The notes beneath the pieces are model-generated. The model was not told the DNA's origin and ran no database searches. It saw only the letters and a list, made by a program, of their open reading frames with translations. Source: Pseudoxanthomonas sp. F37 (GTDB taxonomy: Bacteria > Pseudomonadota > Gammaproteobacteria > Xanthomonadales > Xanthomonadaceae). Taken from it: DNA of 64,000 nucleotides. Positions within the stretch are counted from its first letter, which is position 1. The number at the start of each line of letters is the position of its first letter. The DNA lies in NCBI RefSeq assembly GCF_022965755.1, contig NZ_CP095187.1:2852001-2916000 (forward strand), in the 5' to 3' direction. The position numbers and the translations under genes were made by a program. Shown one piece after another: positions 43,759-53,914 of the stretch.

Positions 43759-44101
43759 GACGCGGTTCTCCAACTGTGAGTATTGGCCCGTGTACGGTCA
43801 TCCCGGGCGGGATTCGCGCAGACAGGCGGAGTGAACTGGAAATTGTAGCAAGATCCGGTGCTTACGGGAAGCCCGAGCCGGCCGAAGCCGGCGGCGGACC
43901 GGCATGGGGAGTGTGCCCATGCTCCGGCGCCGGAACCTGCCTGGTGCGGGACCGGGGTTCCCCCCTGCCCCGTCCCGCCCGCGCTACTCTGGCGCAGGGA
44001 CTGGCCGGTTCGCACCCCCGCACCGGATCGCTGCGGGGGCCGCCCATCTAAGTCAGCCGGCCATGAGGGCCGGACTGGTGCGGGAAGCCCGCGATTATAC
44101 C
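43759..44101. other. secY-rpsM intergenic region with no rpmJ
   Basis: In E. coli, rpmJ (L36) lies here. I found no L36-like reading frame on either strand in these 343 bases. The stretch contains a palindrome-like CCGGCCATGAGGGCCGG (44059-44075) just past secY, which may help end the secY message, and a promoter-like sequence for rpsM described separately. Confidence 0.6.
43842..43847 (-). promoter_or_regulatory. candidate -10 box for the rpsM operon
   Basis: On the minus strand TACAAT (one mismatch to TATAAT) lies 84 bases before the rpsM start. The -35 side is weak (TTCCCG at a 17-base spacing). Placement after the secY hairpin suggests the alpha operon has its own promoter, as in E. coli. 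Confidence 0.35.
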
Positions 44102-45463
44102 TCAGCCGCGGGGGGCAAGGCCGCCCCGCGAACCACCCTTCAGGTTGGCCTTCTTCAGCAGGCTCTCGTACTGGTGGGACATCAGGTGCGCCTGGATCTG
44201 CGCGATGAAGTCCATCACCACCACCACCACGATCAGCAGCGAGGTGCCGCCGAAATAGAACGAGGTGCCCAGCTGGGTGCGCATGACTTCCGGCAGCAGG
44301 CAGACCGCCACCAGGTACAGCGAACCGATCGCCGTCAGCCGGGTCAGCACGCCGTCCACGTAGTCGGCGGTGGCCTTGCCGGGGCGGATGCCCGGGATCA
44401 GCGCGCCCGACTTCTTCAGGTTCTCGGCGGTTTCCTGCGAGTTGAACACCAGCGCCGTGTAGAAGAACGCGAAGCCGATGATCATCGCCGCGAACACGAT
44501 CATGTGCAGCGGCTCGCCCGGGGCCAGCGCATTGGAGATGCGCTGCAGCCAGGTGGTGGCGCCACTGTTCTCGCCGGACCACATCGCCAGCGTGGCCGGG
44601 AAGGCCAGGATGCTGGACGCGAAGATCGGCGGGATGACACCAGCCATGTTGAGCTTGAGCGGCAGGAACGAGGTCTGGTTCATGTACGCATTGCGGCCGC
44701 CCTGGCGGCGAGCGTAGTTCACCGTGATCCGGCGCTGCCCGCGCTCCACGAACACGACCAGGAACGTGAAGCCCAGCACCACCAGCGCGATGACCAGCAG
44801 CGAGATGAAGCTCAGCGTGCCGTCACGGAACGCGCCCACCGTCTGGATGACCGCACCCGGCAGGCCGGCCACGATGCCGGCGAAGATGATCAGCGAGACG
44901 CCGTTGCCGATGCCGCGCTCCGTCACCTGCTCGCCCAGCCACATCAGGAAGATGGTGCCCGCGGTCAGTGCCACCACCGCGGTCAGCACGAAGCCCATGC
45001 CCGGCGCGTACACCACCGGCATGCCGCCCGGCGCGACCTGGTTCTGCAGCGCGGTGGCGATGCTGCCGCCCTGCACGACCGCCAGCAGCACGGCGCCGAT
45101 GCGCGAGTACTGGGTGATCTTGCGCCGGCCGGACTCGCCTTCCTTCTGCAACGCCTTGAGGCTGGGGAAGATGTGCACGCCCAGCTGCATCACGATCGAC
45201 GCCGAGATGTAGGGCATGACGTTCAGCGCGAAGATGCTGAAACGGTGCAGGGCGCCGCCCGAGAACATGTTGAACATGTCCACGATGCCGCCGCCCTGCG
45301 CCTGCATCATCGCAAGCATGGCATCGGGATTGACGCCCGGGACCGGGATGAAGCAGCCGATCCGGTAGACGATCAGCGCACCCAGCACGAACAGCAGGCG
45401 CTGGCGGAGTTCGGTGAACTTGCCCGCGCCTGCCAGCGCACCGGCGGCATTACCCTGCGCCAT
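44102..45463 (-). CDS. secY: Sec translocon subunit SecY
   Basis: The 453-residue product is the channel subunit of the protein export translocon, with ten membrane segments. It shows the N-terminal [20 protein letters not shown], the plug-adjacent [20 protein letters not shown], the [17 protein letters not shown] region and the cytoplasmic loop [20 protein letters not shown]. The C-terminal [13 protein letters not shown] follows. It follows rplO by 7 bases, the standard spc operon order, but the usual rpmJ does not follow it. Confidence 0.97.
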   Translation of the reverse strand: MAQGNAAGALAGAGKFTELRQRLLFVLGALIVYRIGCFIPVPGVNPDAMLAMMQAQGGGIVDMFNMFSGGALHRFSIFALNVMPYISASIVMQLGVHIFPSLKALQKEGESGRRKITQYSRIGAVLLAVVQGGSIATALQNQVAPGGMPVVYAPGMGFVLTAVVALTAGTIFLMWLGEQVTERGIGNGVSLIIFAGIVAGLPGAVIQTVGAFRDGTLSFISLLVIALVVLGFTFLVVFVERGQRRITVNYARRQGGRNAYMNQTSFLPLKLNMAGVIPPIFASSILAFPATLAMWSGENSGATTWLQRISNALAPGEPLHMIVFAAMIIGFAFFYTALVFNSQETAENLKKSGALIPGIRPGKATADYVDGVLTRLTAIGSLYLVAVCLLPEVMRTQLGTSFYFGGTSLLIVVVVVMDFIAQIQAHLMSHQYESLLKKANLKGGSRGGLAPRG

Positions 45464-45470
45464 GCGTCCG

Positions 45471-45908
45471 TTACTCCTGCACGCTGCCGCCGGCAGCCTC
45501 GATGGCGGCCTTGGCACCGGCCGTGGCGGCCACGCCCTTCAGCACGAACTTCTTGGTCAGTTCGCCCTTCTTGACGATCTTGGCGCGCTTGGCGGTGCTG
45601 GGCACCAGCTTGGCGGCACGCAGCGCGGCGAAGTCGATCTCGCCGGCTTCCAGCTTCTCCAGCTGGTAGGACAGCACTTCGGCGCAATCCAGCTTCAGCT
45701 TGGAGCGGAAGCCGACCTTCGGCAGACGCTTGATCAGCGGCATCTGGCCGCCTTCGAACTTCGCCTTGATCTTGCCCTTGCCGGCGCGCGCGAACGAGCC
45801 CTTGTGGCCACGGCCCGCGGTCTTGCCCAGGCCGGAACCGATACCGCGACCGACGCGGGTGCGTTCGGTACGGGCGCCGTCGGCGGGCTTCAGTGTGTTG
45901 AGACGCAT
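45471..45908 (-). CDS. rplO: 50S ribosomal protein L15
   Basis: The 145-residue product is L15 of the 50S core. Characteristic segments are [20 protein letters not shown] (N-terminus), [17 protein letters not shown] (about 21-37), [13 protein letters not shown] and the C-terminal [20 protein letters not shown]. It sits between rpmD and secY in spc order, 5 bases past rpmD. Confidence 0.97.
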   Translation of the reverse strand: MRLNTLKPADGARTERTRVGRGIGSGLGKTAGRGHKGSFARAGKGKIKAKFEGGQMPLIKRLPKVGFRSKLKLDCAEVLSYQLEKLEAGEIDFAALRAAKLVPSTAKRAKIVKKGELTKKFVLKGVAATAGAKAAIEAAGGSVQE

Positions 45909-45913
45909 GTTGA

Positions 45914-46105
45914 TTACTCCTCGACCTTGACGAGGTAGTGGACCTTGGCGATCAGGCCGCGCACCTGCGGGCTGTCCTTCAGTTCACGCACGTCGTTGAG
46001 CTTGTTCAGGCCCAGCGCCTTCACCGACAGGCGGTGACGCGACTGGGAACCACGCAGGCCGCGCACCAGGCGCACCTTGACGGTCTTGTTGGACTCGTTA
46101 GCCAT
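45914..46105 (-). CDS. rpmD: 50S ribosomal protein L30
   Basis: The 63-residue product is L30 of the 50S subunit, with the typical [20 protein letters not shown] start and the ending [14 protein letters not shown]. It overlaps the end of rpsE by 8 bases, so the two are translationally coupled. It is 5 bases before rplO. Confidence 0.96.
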   Translation of the reverse strand: MANESNKTVKVRLVRGLRGSQSRHRLSVKALGLNKLNDVRELKDSPQVRGLIAKVHYLVKVEE

Positions 46106-46640
46106 TGAGGAGTTCCTCCACCTTCTTGCCGCGCTTGGCCGCGATGCGGGTCGGCGACTGCATGTCGCTCAGGCCCTTCAGCGTGGCGCGGACCAGGTTG
46201 ATCGGGTTGCGCGAACCGACGGCCTTGGCCAGCACGTTCTTCACGCCCACCGCTTCCAGCACGGCGCGCATGGCGCCGCCGGCGATCACGCCCGTACCTT
46301 CCGACGCCGGCTGCATGAACACGCGCGCCGCACCGTGGCCGGCCTTGACCGGGTGCCACAGGGTGCCGTTATTCAGGTCGACATTCAGCATGCCCTTGCG
46401 GGCATATTCCATCGACTTCTGGATGGCGACCGGCACTTCGCGCGCCTTGCCGTAACCGAAACCGATCTTGCCGTTGCCATCGCCCACCACCGTCAGTGCG
46501 GTGAAGGTGAACTGGCGGCCGCCCTTGACGGTCTTGCTGACGCGGTTGACCGCGACCAGCTTCTCGATCATGCCGTCGTCGACTTTCTCTTCGCGGTTGC
46601 GGTCGCGATCACGACCCCGCGGCTGACGTTCTTCTGCCAT
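46098..46640 (-). CDS. rpsE: 30S ribosomal protein S5
   Basis: The 180-residue product is S5 of the 30S body. It has a basic/acidic N-terminal tail ([15 protein letters not shown]) and the S5 RNA-binding domain with [20 protein letters not shown] (about 34-53), GYGKAREVP and SVPF-like [19 protein letters not shown]. The start at 46640 matches the family; longer in-frame extensions upstream are not protein-like. It lies past rplR with a gap of 156 bases, in which no gene was found, and overlaps rpmD. Confidence 0.97.
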   Translation of the reverse strand: MAEERQPRGRDRDRNREEKVDDGMIEKLVAVNRVSKTVKGGRQFTFTALTVVGDGNGKIGFGYGKAREVPVAIQKSMEYARKGMLNVDLNNGTLWHPVKAGHGAARVFMQPASEGTGVIAGGAMRAVLEAVGVKNVLAKAVGSRNPINLVRATLKGLSDMQSPTRIAAKRGKKVEELLNG

Positions 46641-46796
46641 TGCTTGAGTTCCTTGGTTGATGAGGTATGTACGGCTTGGCCGCTTATGGTTGTGGTGTGG
46701 AGCGGTGACGCAACGGCCGCTGCAGAAGAGCGACCGCGCCCGGCGCAACCCGCGCCGGCGGGACGAGGCTTGGGGTCGCCCCCATGCCCGCCAGGA

Positions 46797-47153
46797 TTAG
46801 AACTGCAGGCCGCCTTCGCGGGCCGCGTCGGCCAGGGCCTTGATGCGGCCATGGTAACGGTAGCCGGAACGGTCGAAGGCGACCTTCTCGATGCCCGCCG
46901 CCTTGGCGCGCTCGGCGATGACCTGGCCCACGCGGGCGGCGGCATCGCTGTTCTTGCCGTTCTTCAGGCCGTCCTTGACGTCGGCCTGCAGGGTGTTGGC
47001 GGAGGCGATGACCTTGGCGCCATCGGCGGTGAACAGCTGGGCGTAGATGTGCTGGCCGGTGCGCAGCACCGACAGGCGCGGCACGCCGAGTTCGCGGATG
47101 TGTGCGCGGGTCGACTTGGCGCGACGCAGGCGGGCGGTGTTCTTGATGCTCAT
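46797..47153 (-). CDS. rplR: 50S ribosomal protein L18
   Basis: The 118-residue product is L18, which binds 5S rRNA. The [20 protein letters not shown] start and [20 protein letters not shown] near the end are typical. It follows rplF by 29 bases and precedes rpsE by an unusually wide 156-base gap. Confidence 0.97.
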   Translation of the reverse strand: MSIKNTARLRRAKSTRAHIRELGVPRLSVLRTGQHIYAQLFTADGAKVIASANTLQADVKDGLKNGKNSDAAARVGQVIAERAKAAGIEKVAFDRSGYRYHGRIKALADAAREGGLQF

Positions 47154-47182
47154 GATCTGGTTCCTCGAAGCCGAAGGCCTGG

Positions 47183-47710
47183 TTAGGCCTTCTTCGCTTC
47201 CTTGCGGATGATGGTTTCGTCGGAGTACTTCACGCCCTTGCCCTTGTAGGGCTCCGGCGGACGGAAACCGCGGATCTTGGCGGCGACTTCACCCACGCGC
47301 TGCTTGTCGGCGCCCTGCACCAGGATTTCGGTCTGGGTCGGGGTGGCGATGGTGATGCCTTCCGGCGTCTTGAACAGGATCGGATGCGAGAAACCCAGCG
47401 ACAGGTTCAGGTCCTTGCCCTGCATCGCGGCGCGGTAGCCCACGCCCACCAGCTCGAGCTTGCGCTCGAAGCCTTCCGACACGCCCTTGACCATGTTGGC
47501 CAGGATGGCGCGGATGGTGCCGGTGATGGCGTCGTCGGCCGGGGTGGCGGGCGACAGGTTGGCCACGCCGTTGTCGACGTTCACGTCGACGCCGGCCGGC
47601 TTGGCGATGGACAGGGTGCCCTTCGGGCCCTTGACGTTGAGGGTTTCACCCTGGGCACTCAGTTCGACGCCCTTGGGGAGATTGATCGGCTTCTTGGCTA
47701 CGCGGGACAT
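47183..47710 (-). CDS. rplF: 50S ribosomal protein L6
   Basis: The 175-residue product is L6, built of two similar domains, at the base of the L7/L12 stalk. Features are [20 protein letters not shown] at the start, the [20 protein letters not shown] segment, and [20 protein letters not shown]. The C-terminal [19 protein letters not shown] is also typical. It starts 17 bases past rpsH in normal spc order. The start at 47710 was chosen over an upstream ATG to fit the family. Confidence 0.98.
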   Translation of the reverse strand: MSRVAKKPINLPKGVELSAQGETLNVKGPKGTLSIAKPAGVDVNVDNGVANLSPATPADDAITGTIRAILANMVKGVSEGFERKLELVGVGYRAAMQGKDLNLSLGFSHPILFKTPEGITIATPTQTEILVQGADKQRVGEVAAKIRGFRPPEPYKGKGVKYSDETIIRKEAKKA

Positions 47711-47727
47711 GTTCTGGGCTCCTTCGC

Positions 47728-48126
47728 TTAGGCCACGAAGCACAGGACTTCACCACCCACGCCGGCCGCACGGGCCTGCGCATCGGTCATGATGCCCTTG
47801 GAAGTGGAGATGATGGCGACACCCAGGCCACCCAGGACCTTGGGCAGCTCGGCCTTGCCGCGGTACTGGCGCAGGCCCGAACGGGACACGCGGCTCAGCT
47901 TCTCGATGACCGGCTTGCCTTCGAAGTACTTCAGGACGATTTCCAGCTCGGCCTTGTTGTTTTCGGTCTTCGTCACGCGGACGTCGCCGATGTAGCCTTC
48001 GGCCTTCAGCACGTTGGCGATCGAAGTCTTGATCTTGGAGGACGGCATCTTCACCGTCGGCTTGCCCACAGCGGCGGCATTGCGAATGCGCACCAGCATG
48101 TCGGCGATGGGATCAGTCATGCTCAT
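47728..48126 (-). CDS. rpsH: 30S ribosomal protein S8
   Basis: The 132-residue product is S8, a primary 16S rRNA binder that in E. coli represses the spc operon. It shows [40 protein letters not shown] and the ending [20 protein letters not shown]. The ATG at 48126 (reading MSMTDP) is preferred to that at 48120. It is separated from rpsN by 203 bases that hold a perfect palindrome and a promoter-like TACAAT. rpsH therefore probably begins its own transcription unit here, unlike in E. coli. Confidence 0.97.
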   Translation of the reverse strand: MSMTDPIADMLVRIRNAAAVGKPTVKMPSSKIKTSIANVLKAEGYIGDVRVTKTENNKAELEIVLKYFEGKPVIEKLSRVSRSGLRQYRGKAELPKVLGGLGVAIISTSKGIMTDAQARAAGVGGEVLCFVA

Positions 48127-48249
48127 TAGAGTCTGCCTTATGAGTAGCACCGATATCCGCTTTCGCGAAAATCTCGTGTTGTCCCTGGAAACCCCCAGGC
48201 GGGCGGCCGGTTCCCCGACCCTCCCCCGGCCTTGCCGCGGGAGCCGAAC

Positions 48250-48255
48250 ATTGTA
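48250..48255 (-). promoter_or_regulatory. candidate -10 box for the rpsH-secY unit
   Basis: On the minus strand TACAAT lies 124 bases before the rpsH start, directly past the palindrome behind rpsN. The -35 position (GGCACA at 17 bases) falls inside the palindrome and is weak. The coupling of a terminator-like hairpin with a promoter suggests a break in the superoperon. Confidence 0.3.
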
Positions 48256-48260
48256 CAACA

Positions 48261-48286
48261 ACAAGTCCGGCATGTGCCGGACTTGT
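48261..48286 (-). terminator. perfect palindrome behind rpsN
   Basis: ACAAGTCCGGCA and TGCCGGACTTGT are perfect 12-base inverted repeats around a TG centre, followed on the minus strand by TGTTGT. It lies 44 bases past the rpsN stop and probably terminates, or pauses, transcription between rpsN and rpsH. Confidence 0.6.
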
Positions 48287-48329
48287 CCTTGAAACCACAG
48301 GAGGCCCCGGAGGGCGCCCCTGGCTCCTT

Positions 48330-48635
48330 TTACCAGCTGGCCTTGCGCAGGCCGGGCACGTCACCGTTCATGGTGGCCTTGCGCAGCATGTTGCGGCCCA
48401 GGCCGAACTTGCGGTACACGCCACGCGAACGGCCGGACAGCTCGCAGCGGTTGCGCTGGCGGCTCGGCGAGGAGTCGCGCGGCAGCTTCTGCAGCTTGAC
48501 GACCGCTTCGGCCTTTTCTTCGTACGAAGCGCTCTGGCTGGAGATGATCTTCTTCAGCGCGTCACGCTTGGCGGCGTACTGCTTGGCCAGCTTTTCCCGC
48601 TTGATGTCGCGGTTGACCATCGAGGTCTTTGCCAT
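48330..48635 (-). CDS. rpsN: 30S ribosomal protein S14 (zinc-free type)
   Basis: The 101-residue product is S14 of the 30S head. It lacks the CxxC...CxxC zinc pairs and has the single Cys in [20 protein letters not shown], so it is the C-minus form that does not need zinc. The C-terminal [11 protein letters not shown] matches the family. It lies 20 bases past rplE. The palindrome at 48261-48286 separates it from rpsH. Confidence 0.97.
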   Translation of the reverse strand: MAKTSMVNRDIKREKLAKQYAAKRDALKKIISSQSASYEEKAEAVVKLQKLPRDSSPSRQRNRCELSGRSRGVYRKFGLGRNMLRKATMNGDVPGLRKASW

Positions 48636-48655
48636 GATGTCTTCTTCCTAGCGAA

Positions 48656-49198
48656 TCAGTTGCGGAACGGGAACTTGAACGCTTCGAGCAGCGCCTTGGC
48701 TTCGGCGTCGTTCTTGGCGGTCGTGGTGATGGCGATATCCATGCCGCGGATCGCGTCGACGGCGTCGAAGTCGATTTCCGGGAAGATGATCTGTTCCTTC
48801 ACGCCCATGTTGTAGTTGCCGCGACCGTCGAACGAACGGCCGGACACGCCACGGAAGTCGCGGACGCGCGGCAGCGAGATGCTGATCAGGCGGTCCAGGA
48901 ACTCGTACATCTTGGCGCGACGCAGGGTCACCTTGCAGCCGATCGGCCAACCGTCGCGGATCTTGAACGAAGCCACCGACACGCGGGACTTGGTCGTGAT
49001 CGGCTTCTGGCCGGTGATCTTGGCCAGGTCGGCCACGGCGTTTTCCAGGATCTTCTTGTTGGTCGCCGCTTCACCCACACCCATGTTGATGGTGATCTTG
49101 GTGATCTTCGGCACTTCCATCGGATTGGTGTAGCCGAACTTCTTCATCAGAGCCGGCGCCACTTCTTCCTTGTAGATTTTTTCGAGACGGGTGGTCAT
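48656..49198 (-). CDS. rplE: 50S ribosomal protein L5
   Basis: The 180-residue product is L5, which binds 5S rRNA and contacts the P-site tRNA. Family landmarks are [20 protein letters not shown] (about 10-29), [31 protein letters not shown] (about 109-128) and the [11 protein letters not shown] stretch. It follows rplX by 11 bases. Confidence 0.98.
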   Translation of the reverse strand: MTTRLEKIYKEEVAPALMKKFGYTNPMEVPKITKITINMGVGEAATNKKILENAVADLAKITGQKPITTKSRVSVASFKIRDGWPIGCKVTLRRAKMYEFLDRLISISLPRVRDFRGVSGRSFDGRGNYNMGVKEQIIFPEIDFDAVDAIRGMDIAITTTAKNDAEAKALLEAFKFPFRN

Positions 49199-49209
49199 GT
49201 CCTCATTCC

Positions 49210-49527
49210 TCAGGCGTCGAGCGCCTCACCGCTGGAGCGGAACACGCGCAGTTTGCGTCCATCCTCCAGCACCTTGAAACCGATACGCTCGCCCTTGCCC
49301 GTCGCCGGGTTGAACAGCGCGACATTGGAAATGTGGATCGAGCGCTCGCTCTCCACCACGCCACCCGCGATGCCGGCCTGCGGGTTCGGCTTGGTGTGGC
49401 GCTTGACGACATTCACGTTGGACACGACCACGCGGTCGCCGTCCACGCGCACAACGTCGCCCTTCTTGCCCTTGTCCTTGCCGGTGATGACGACGACCTG
49501 GTCGCCCTTCTTGATACGGTTAGCCAT
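49210..49527 (-). CDS. rplX: 50S ribosomal protein L24
   Basis: The 105-residue product is L24, an early 50S assembly protein with a KOW motif ([20 protein letters not shown], about 4-23). The [20 protein letters not shown] segment and the C-terminal [20 protein letters not shown] are typical. It is 15 bases past rplN and precedes rplE. Confidence 0.97.
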   Translation of the reverse strand: MANRIKKGDQVVVITGKDKGKKGDVVRVDGDRVVVSNVNVVKRHTKPNPQAGIAGGVVESERSIHISNVALFNPATGKGERIGFKVLEDGRKLRVFRSSGEALDA

Positions 49528-49542
49528 TTCTATGTCCTCCGC

Positions 49543-49911
49543 TCACAGCACTTCAGGAGCGAGCGAAACGATCTTCATGAACTTCTCGGAACGCAGCTCG
49601 CGGGTCACGGGCCCGAAGATGCGGGTGCCGATCGGCTCCTGCTTGTTGTTGAGCAGCACGGCGGCGTTGCCGTCGAAGCGGATCAGCGAACCGTCGGGGC
49701 GACGGACGCCCTTGCGGGTGCGCACGACCACGGCGTCGTAGACTTCGCCCTTCTTGACCTTGCCGCGCGGAATGGCGTCCTTGACGGTCACCTTGATGAT
49801 GTCGCCGATGCCGGCGTAACGGCGCTTGGAGCCGCCCAGCACCTTGATGCACATCAGTTCCTTGGCGCCGGAGTTGTCGGCCGCGTCAAGGTAGCTCTGC
49901 ATCTGGATCAT
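49543..49911 (-). CDS. rplN: 50S ribosomal protein L14
   Basis: The 122-residue product is L14 of the 50S intersubunit face. It has the characteristic [20 protein letters not shown] start, [20 protein letters not shown], and the C-terminal [18 protein letters not shown]. In E. coli it opens the spc operon; here only 15 bases separate it from rpsQ, and no promoter is evident, so it is read with the S10 genes. Confidence 0.98.
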   Translation of the reverse strand: MIQMQSYLDAADNSGAKELMCIKVLGGSKRRYAGIGDIIKVTVKDAIPRGKVKKGEVYDAVVVRTRKGVRRPDGSLIRFDGNAAVLLNNKQEPIGTRIFGPVTRELRSEKFMKIVSLAPEVL

Positions 49912-49926
49912 GATTCAGATCTCCTC

Positions 49927-50193
49927 TTATTCAGCCGCGCGGGTGATGATTTCCACCACACGCCAGTTCTTGGTCTTGGACATCGGGGCGATCTCGGTCA
50001 CGCGCACCACGTCGCCTTCCTTGCAGCTGTTGTCCGCGTCGTGCGCGTGCAGCTTGGTGGAACGCTTGATGTACTTGCCGTACAGGGCGTGCTTGACCTG
50101 ACGCTCCACCAGGACGGTGACCGTCTTGTCCATCTTGTTGCTGACGACGCGGCCTTCGATGGTGCGTTGCGCTTTGTCTTTGTTATCGCTCAT
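49927..50193 (-). CDS. rpsQ: 30S ribosomal protein S17
   Basis: The 88-residue product is S17, a primary 16S rRNA binder. It carries [20 protein letters not shown] (about 9-28), [20 protein letters not shown] and the C-terminal [16 protein letters not shown]. It follows rpmC by 12 bases, the standard S10-operon order. Confidence 0.97.
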   Translation of the reverse strand: MSDNKDKAQRTIEGRVVSNKMDKTVTVLVERQVKHALYGKYIKRSTKLHAHDADNSCKEGDVVRVTEIAPMSKTKNWRVVEIITRAAE

Positions 50194-50205
50194 CTTGGTC
50201 GCTCC

Positions 50206-50391
50206 TTACTTCTGGCTGCCCAGCAGGGTCTTGACGCGAGCGATCTCGCGGCGGACCCGGCGGGTTTCATGCGTCTTCGGCAGCTGGCCGGTCACCTTCT
50301 GCATGCGCAGGGAGAACTGCTCCTTGCGCAGCTCGGTCAGGTGGGCCTTCAGCTCGTCAGCCGATTTCTCGCGGAGTTGCTTGAGTTCCAT
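50206..50391 (-). CDS. rpmC: 50S ribosomal protein L29
   Basis: The 61-residue product is L29, which lies near the tunnel exit and the trigger factor site. It starts [20 protein letters not shown] and has the conserved [18 protein letters not shown] tail. Its start codon shares one base with the rplP stop (TAATG), so the two are translationally coupled. Confidence 0.96.
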   Translation of the reverse strand: MELKQLREKSADELKAHLTELRKEQFSLRMQKVTGQLPKTHETRRVRREIARVKTLLGSQK

Positions 50392-50804
50392 TAGCGCACC
50401 GTCCGGGTCACGAAAGTGGTGGTGACCGACAGCTTGGCCGCGGCCAGGCGGAACGCCTCGCGCGCGATGTCCTCGCTGACGCCTTCGATTTCATAGATCA
50501 TGCGGCCCGGCTGGATCTGCGCGACCCAGTACTCGACGTTGCCCTTGCCCGAACCCATTCGGACTTCGATGGGCTTCTTGGTGATCGGCTTGTCGGGGAA
50601 CACACGGATCCACATCTTGCCGCCGCGCTTGACGTAGCGGCTGATCGAGCGGCGGGCCGCCTCGATCTGGCGCGCGGTCAGCTGACCGTGCGCCGTGGCC
50701 TTCAGGCCGTACTCGCCGAAACTGACGAGGTTGCCGTTCCAGCTCAGGCCTTCGTTCCGGCCCTTGTGCATCTTGCGGTATTTGGTTCGCTTGGGTTGCA
50801 ACAT
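50391..50804 (-). CDS. rplP: 50S ribosomal protein L16
   Basis: The 137-residue product is L16, near the A-site tRNA. It shows [20 protein letters not shown], the [20 protein letters not shown] segment and [20 protein letters not shown] (about 73-92). It follows rpsC by 6 bases and is coupled to rpmC. Confidence 0.98.
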   Translation of the reverse strand: MLQPKRTKYRKMHKGRNEGLSWNGNLVSFGEYGLKATAHGQLTARQIEAARRSISRYVKRGGKMWIRVFPDKPITKKPIEVRMGSGKGNVEYWVAQIQPGRMIYEIEGVSEDIAREAFRLAAAKLSVTTTFVTRTVR

Positions 50805-50810
50805 GACTGA

Positions 50811-51530
50811 TTACCTCGCGTCGCGGTCACGAGCCGGGCGCGAAGGACGCTCGCTGCGCTCGGGGCGCGCGTCGTCCTGCTTCTCCTGACCCACCTGGCT
50901 GAAATCGAAGATTTCGCCCTTGTAGACCCACACCTTGATGCCGATGATGCCGTAGGTGGTCTTCGCCTCGGCAAAACCGTAATCGATGTCGGCACGCAGC
51001 GTGTGCAGCGGCACACGGCCTTCGCGGTACCACTCGGAGCGGGCGATTTCCGCACCGTTGAGGCGGCCGGCCACGTTGACCTTGATGCCCAGGGCACCCA
51101 GGCGCATCGCATTGCCCACGGCGCGCTTCATGGCGCGGCGGAACATGATGCGGCGCTCCAGCTGCTGCGCGATCGATTCGGCCACCAGCTGGGCGTCCAG
51201 CTCGGGCTTGCGCACTTCGGTGACGTTGATGTGCGCCGGGACGCCCATCAGGTCGCTCACTTCCTTGCGCAGCTTCTCGATGTCCTCACCGCGCTTGCCG
51301 ATCACCACGCCCGGGCGGGCGGTGTGGATGGTCACGCGGGCGGTCTTGGCCGGACGCTCGATCAGGATCTTGGAAATGCCGGCCTGGGCCAGCTTCTTGC
51401 GAAGCATCTCGCGCACCTTGAGGTCCGCGGCCAGATAGTCGGCGTAGTCGCGCTTGTTGGCGAACCACTTGGAATTCCAGTCCTTGGCGATGCCCAGGCG
51501 GATACCGGTCGGATGAACTTTGTGACCCAT
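50811..51530 (-). CDS. rpsC: 30S ribosomal protein S3
   Basis: The 239-residue product is S3 at the mRNA entry. It has the KH domain with [20 protein letters not shown] (about 66-85), the [20 protein letters not shown] start, and the C-terminal [20 protein letters not shown]. The end is a charged tail rich in Arg and Asp ([17 protein letters not shown]). It follows rplV by 2 bases. Confidence 0.98.
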   Translation of the reverse strand: MGHKVHPTGIRLGIAKDWNSKWFANKRDYADYLAADLKVREMLRKKLAQAGISKILIERPAKTARVTIHTARPGVVIGKRGEDIEKLRKEVSDLMGVPAHINVTEVRKPELDAQLVAESIAQQLERRIMFRRAMKRAVGNAMRLGALGIKVNVAGRLNGAEIARSEWYREGRVPLHTLRADIDYGFAEAKTTYGIIGIKVWVYKGEIFDFSQVGQEKQDDARPERSERPSRPARDRDAR

Positions 51531-51532
51531 AC

Positions 51533-51868
51533 TTATTTGCCCTCGCCCACGACCACGGTGATGTGGCTGGTGCGCTTCAGAATGCGGGTGCCACGGCCCT
51601 TGGCGCGGGCCATGAAACGCTTCAGCATCGGACCTTCGTCGACCATGATGGTCTTGACCTTCAGCTCGTCGACGTCGGCGCCCTGGTTGTTCTCGGCGTT
51701 GGCGATGGCGGACTCCACGACCTTCTTGATCAGGTGGGCCGCCTTCTTGTCCGAGAACTTCAGCAGGTTGACGGCGCGCTCGGCCGGCAGCCCGCGCACC
51801 TGGTCAGCGACCAGGCGGGCCTTCTGGGGGGAGATGCGCGCGGTGCGCAGGATGGCTTTCGCTTCCAT
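51533..51868 (-). CDS. rplV: 50S ribosomal protein L22
   Basis: The 111-residue product is L22, whose beta hairpin lines the exit tunnel. Landmarks are [20 protein letters not shown] (about 5-24), [20 protein letters not shown] and the hairpin end [23 protein letters not shown] at 51868 gives the family N-terminus MEAKAI; another ATG 6 bases upstream is possible. It follows rpsS by 12 bases. Confidence 0.97.
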   Translation of the reverse strand: MEAKAILRTARISPQKARLVADQVRGLPAERAVNLLKFSDKKAAHLIKKVVESAIANAENNQGADVDELKVKTIMVDEGPMLKRFMARAKGRGTRILKRTSHITVVVGEGK

Positions 51869-51880
51869 GGTCATCTCTCC

Positions 51881-52156
51881 TTACTTCTTGCCGCCGGCTT
51901 TCTTGTCGCCACCGTGACCCTTGAAGGTACGGGTGACGGCAAACTCGCCGAGCTTGTGGCCGACCATGTTCTCGTTGACCAGCACCGGAACGTGGTTCTT
52001 GCCATTGTGGATGGCGATCGTGAAGCCCACCATTTCCGGCAGGATCATCGAACGGCGCGACCAGGTCTTGATCGGCTTCTTGCTGCCGCCCGCGGATTCC
52101 ACCTTCTTGACGAGGTGATGATCGACGAACGGGCCCTTCTTGAGTGAACGTGCCAT
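51881..52156 (-). CDS. rpsS: 30S ribosomal protein S19
   Basis: The 91-residue product is S19 of the 30S head. It begins [20 protein letters not shown] and has [20 protein letters not shown] and [20 protein letters not shown]. It follows rplB by 6 bases, in standard S10 operon order. Confidence 0.98.
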   Translation of the reverse strand: MARSLKKGPFVDHHLVKKVESAGGSKKPIKTWSRRSMILPEMVGFTIAIHNGKNHVPVLVNENMVGHKLGEFAVTRTFKGHGGDKKAGGKK

Positions 52157-52162
52157 GGTCGA

Positions 52163-52990
52163 TTAGCCCCTACGATCGCGGACGATGAATTGCTGCGTGC
52201 GCTTGTTCTTGCGCGTCTTGTAACCCTTGGTCGGAACACCCCACGGGGTGACCGGGTGCGGGTTGCCCTGGCCGGCCTTGGCCTCACCACCACCATGCGG
52301 GTGGTCGACGGGGTTCATGGCCGCGCCGCGGACGGTCGGCTTGACACCGCGCCAGCGCTTGGCGCCGGCCTTGCCCAGCTTCTCCAGGCTGTGCTCGTCG
52401 TTGCCGACTTCGCCCACCGTGGCGCGGCACTCGACCTGCACCTTGCGCATCTCGCCGGAGCGGAGGCGCAGCGTGGCGAAACCCTGCTCGCGGGCGACCA
52501 GCTGCACGGCGGCGCCGGCGGCGCGGGCGATCTGCGCGCCCTTGCCCGGCTTCAGCTCGATGCCGTGGATCGTCGTACCGACCGGGATGTTGCGCAGCGG
52601 CAGCGTATTGCCGGCCTTGATCGGCGCGTCGCTGCCGGCGATGACCTGGTCACCGGCCTTCAGGCCCTTGGGGGCGATGATGTAACGGCGCTCGCCATCG
52701 ACGTAGCACAGCAGCGCGATGTGCGCGGTGCGGTTGGGATCGTATTCGATCCGCTCCACGCGCGCCGGGATGCCTTCCTTGTCGCGCTTGAAGTCGATGA
52801 TGCGGTAATGCTGCTTGTGGCCACCGCCGATATGACGGGTGGTGATGCGACCGTGGTGGTTGCGACCGCCGGACTTGCTCTGCTTCTCGAGCAGCGCAGC
52901 ATGCGGGGCACCCTTGTGCAGGTCGGGCGTCACCACGCGGACCGCCGAACGGCGACCGGGGGAGGTGGGCTTGAATTTCATCAATGGCAT
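52163..52990 (-). CDS. rplB: 50S ribosomal protein L2
   Basis: The 275-residue product is L2, central to the peptidyl transferase region. It has [18 protein letters not shown] at the start, the [20 protein letters not shown] segment (about 42-61) and the C-terminal [20 protein letters not shown] (about 230-249), with the conserved His. It follows rplW by 11 bases. Confidence 0.98.
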   Translation of the reverse strand: MPLMKFKPTSPGRRSAVRVVTPDLHKGAPHAALLEKQSKSGGRNHHGRITTRHIGGGHKQHYRIIDFKRDKEGIPARVERIEYDPNRTAHIALLCYVDGERRYIIAPKGLKAGDQVIAGSDAPIKAGNTLPLRNIPVGTTIHGIELKPGKGAQIARAAGAAVQLVAREQGFATLRLRSGEMRKVQVECRATVGEVGNDEHSLEKLGKAGAKRWRGVKPTVRGAAMNPVDHPHGGGEAKAGQGNPHPVTPWGVPTKGYKTRKNKRTQQFIVRDRRG

Positions 52991-53001
52991 GTGGGTCTAC
53001 C

Positions 53002-53301
53002 TCAGGCCTTGGCCGACACGTCGATGGCCTGACCATCGGCCAGACGCACGTACGCCTTGCGCCAGTCGCCGCGGCGGCCGGCGCGGTTGCGGAAGGACTT
53101 GTTCTTGCCCTTCACGTTCACCACGTTGACCGTCTCGACCTTGACGTCGAACAGCTGCTCGACCGCGGCCTTGACATCGGCCTTGGTGGCATCGTTCGAG
53201 ACTTCGAAGACGTATTGGTTGGAGAGTTCCTGCAGGCGCACGGTCTTCTCGGAGACGCGCGGAGCACGCAGCACGGCAAAAATCTTTTCGTTGCTGATCA
53301 T
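53002..53301 (-). CDS. rplW: 50S ribosomal protein L23
   Basis: The 99-residue product is L23, the trigger factor and SRP docking site at the tunnel exit. It has [20 protein letters not shown] and [20 protein letters not shown] with the [20 protein letters not shown] loop. The ATG at 53301 overlaps the rplD stop (ATGA), so the two are coupled; a GTG at 53310 is an alternative but less typical start. Confidence 0.97.
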   Translation of the reverse strand: MISNEKIFAVLRAPRVSEKTVRLQELSNQYVFEVSNDATKADVKAAVEQLFDVKVETVNVVNVKGKNKSFRNRAGRRGDWRKAYVRLADGQAIDVSAKA

Positions 53302-53903
53302 GCCAGCCACTCCTCGATCTTCTTGATGGCGTCGGCCGTGATCAGCACGGAGTCGGCACCGACCAGCGCCGCCGGATCCAGGCCCTGCACGTCGCGCACT
53401 TCCACGTAGGGAAGATTGCGGGCGGACAGGTACAGGTGCTCGGAAGCATCCTCGGTGACGATCAGCGGGCGCTTGCCCAGATCCAGGCCCTTCAGCTTTT
53501 CGATCAGGGCGCTGGTCTTGGCGGCGTCCACATCGAACGCTTCCACGACCTTCAGGCGGTTCTGGCGGTTCAGCTCCGACAGGATCGAGCTGATGGCCGC
53601 GCGGTACATCTTGCGGTTCACCTTCTGCGAGAAGCTGCGCGGCTTGGCCGCGAAGGTCACGCCGCCGCCGACGAAGATCGGCGCGGTCAGGGCGCCGTGA
53701 CGGGCGCCGCCGCCCTTCTGCTTCTTGGACTTCTTGGTGGTGCCGTTCACCTCGGCGCGGGTCTTCTGCGCCTTGGTGCCGGCACGACCGGCGTTGCGGT
53801 AGGCAACGACGACCTGGTGGACCAGATCCTCGCTGAATTCGCGGCCGAACACGTCGTCGGAGACCGACAGCTTGTTGGCGCTACCTGTAATGGCTAGTTC
53901 CAT
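53298..53903 (-). CDS. rplD: 50S ribosomal protein L4
   Basis: The 201-residue product is L4, whose extended loop lines the exit tunnel. It has [20 protein letters not shown] and [20 protein letters not shown] (loop), and [20 protein letters not shown] near the C-terminus. In E. coli, L4 represses the S10 operon by promoting termination in the leader. Here a terminator-like leader hairpin (55042-55065) makes a similar control plausible, though not the same structure. It follows rplC by 11 bases. Confidence 0.98.
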   Translation of the reverse strand: MELAITGSANKLSVSDDVFGREFSEDLVHQVVVAYRNAGRAGTKAQKTRAEVNGTTKKSKKQKGGGARHGALTAPIFVGGGVTFAAKPRSFSQKVNRKMYRAAISSILSELNRQNRLKVVEAFDVDAAKTSALIEKLKGLDLGKRPLIVTEDASEHLYLSARNLPYVEVRDVQGLDPAALVGADSVLITADAIKKIEEWLA

Positions 53904-53914
53904 GGTCGTTCTCC

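Noticed and set aside
46641..46796. A missing small gene in the wide rplR-rpsE gap
   Set aside because: The 156 bases hold no frame resembling a ribosomal or other known small protein, and no clear promoter.
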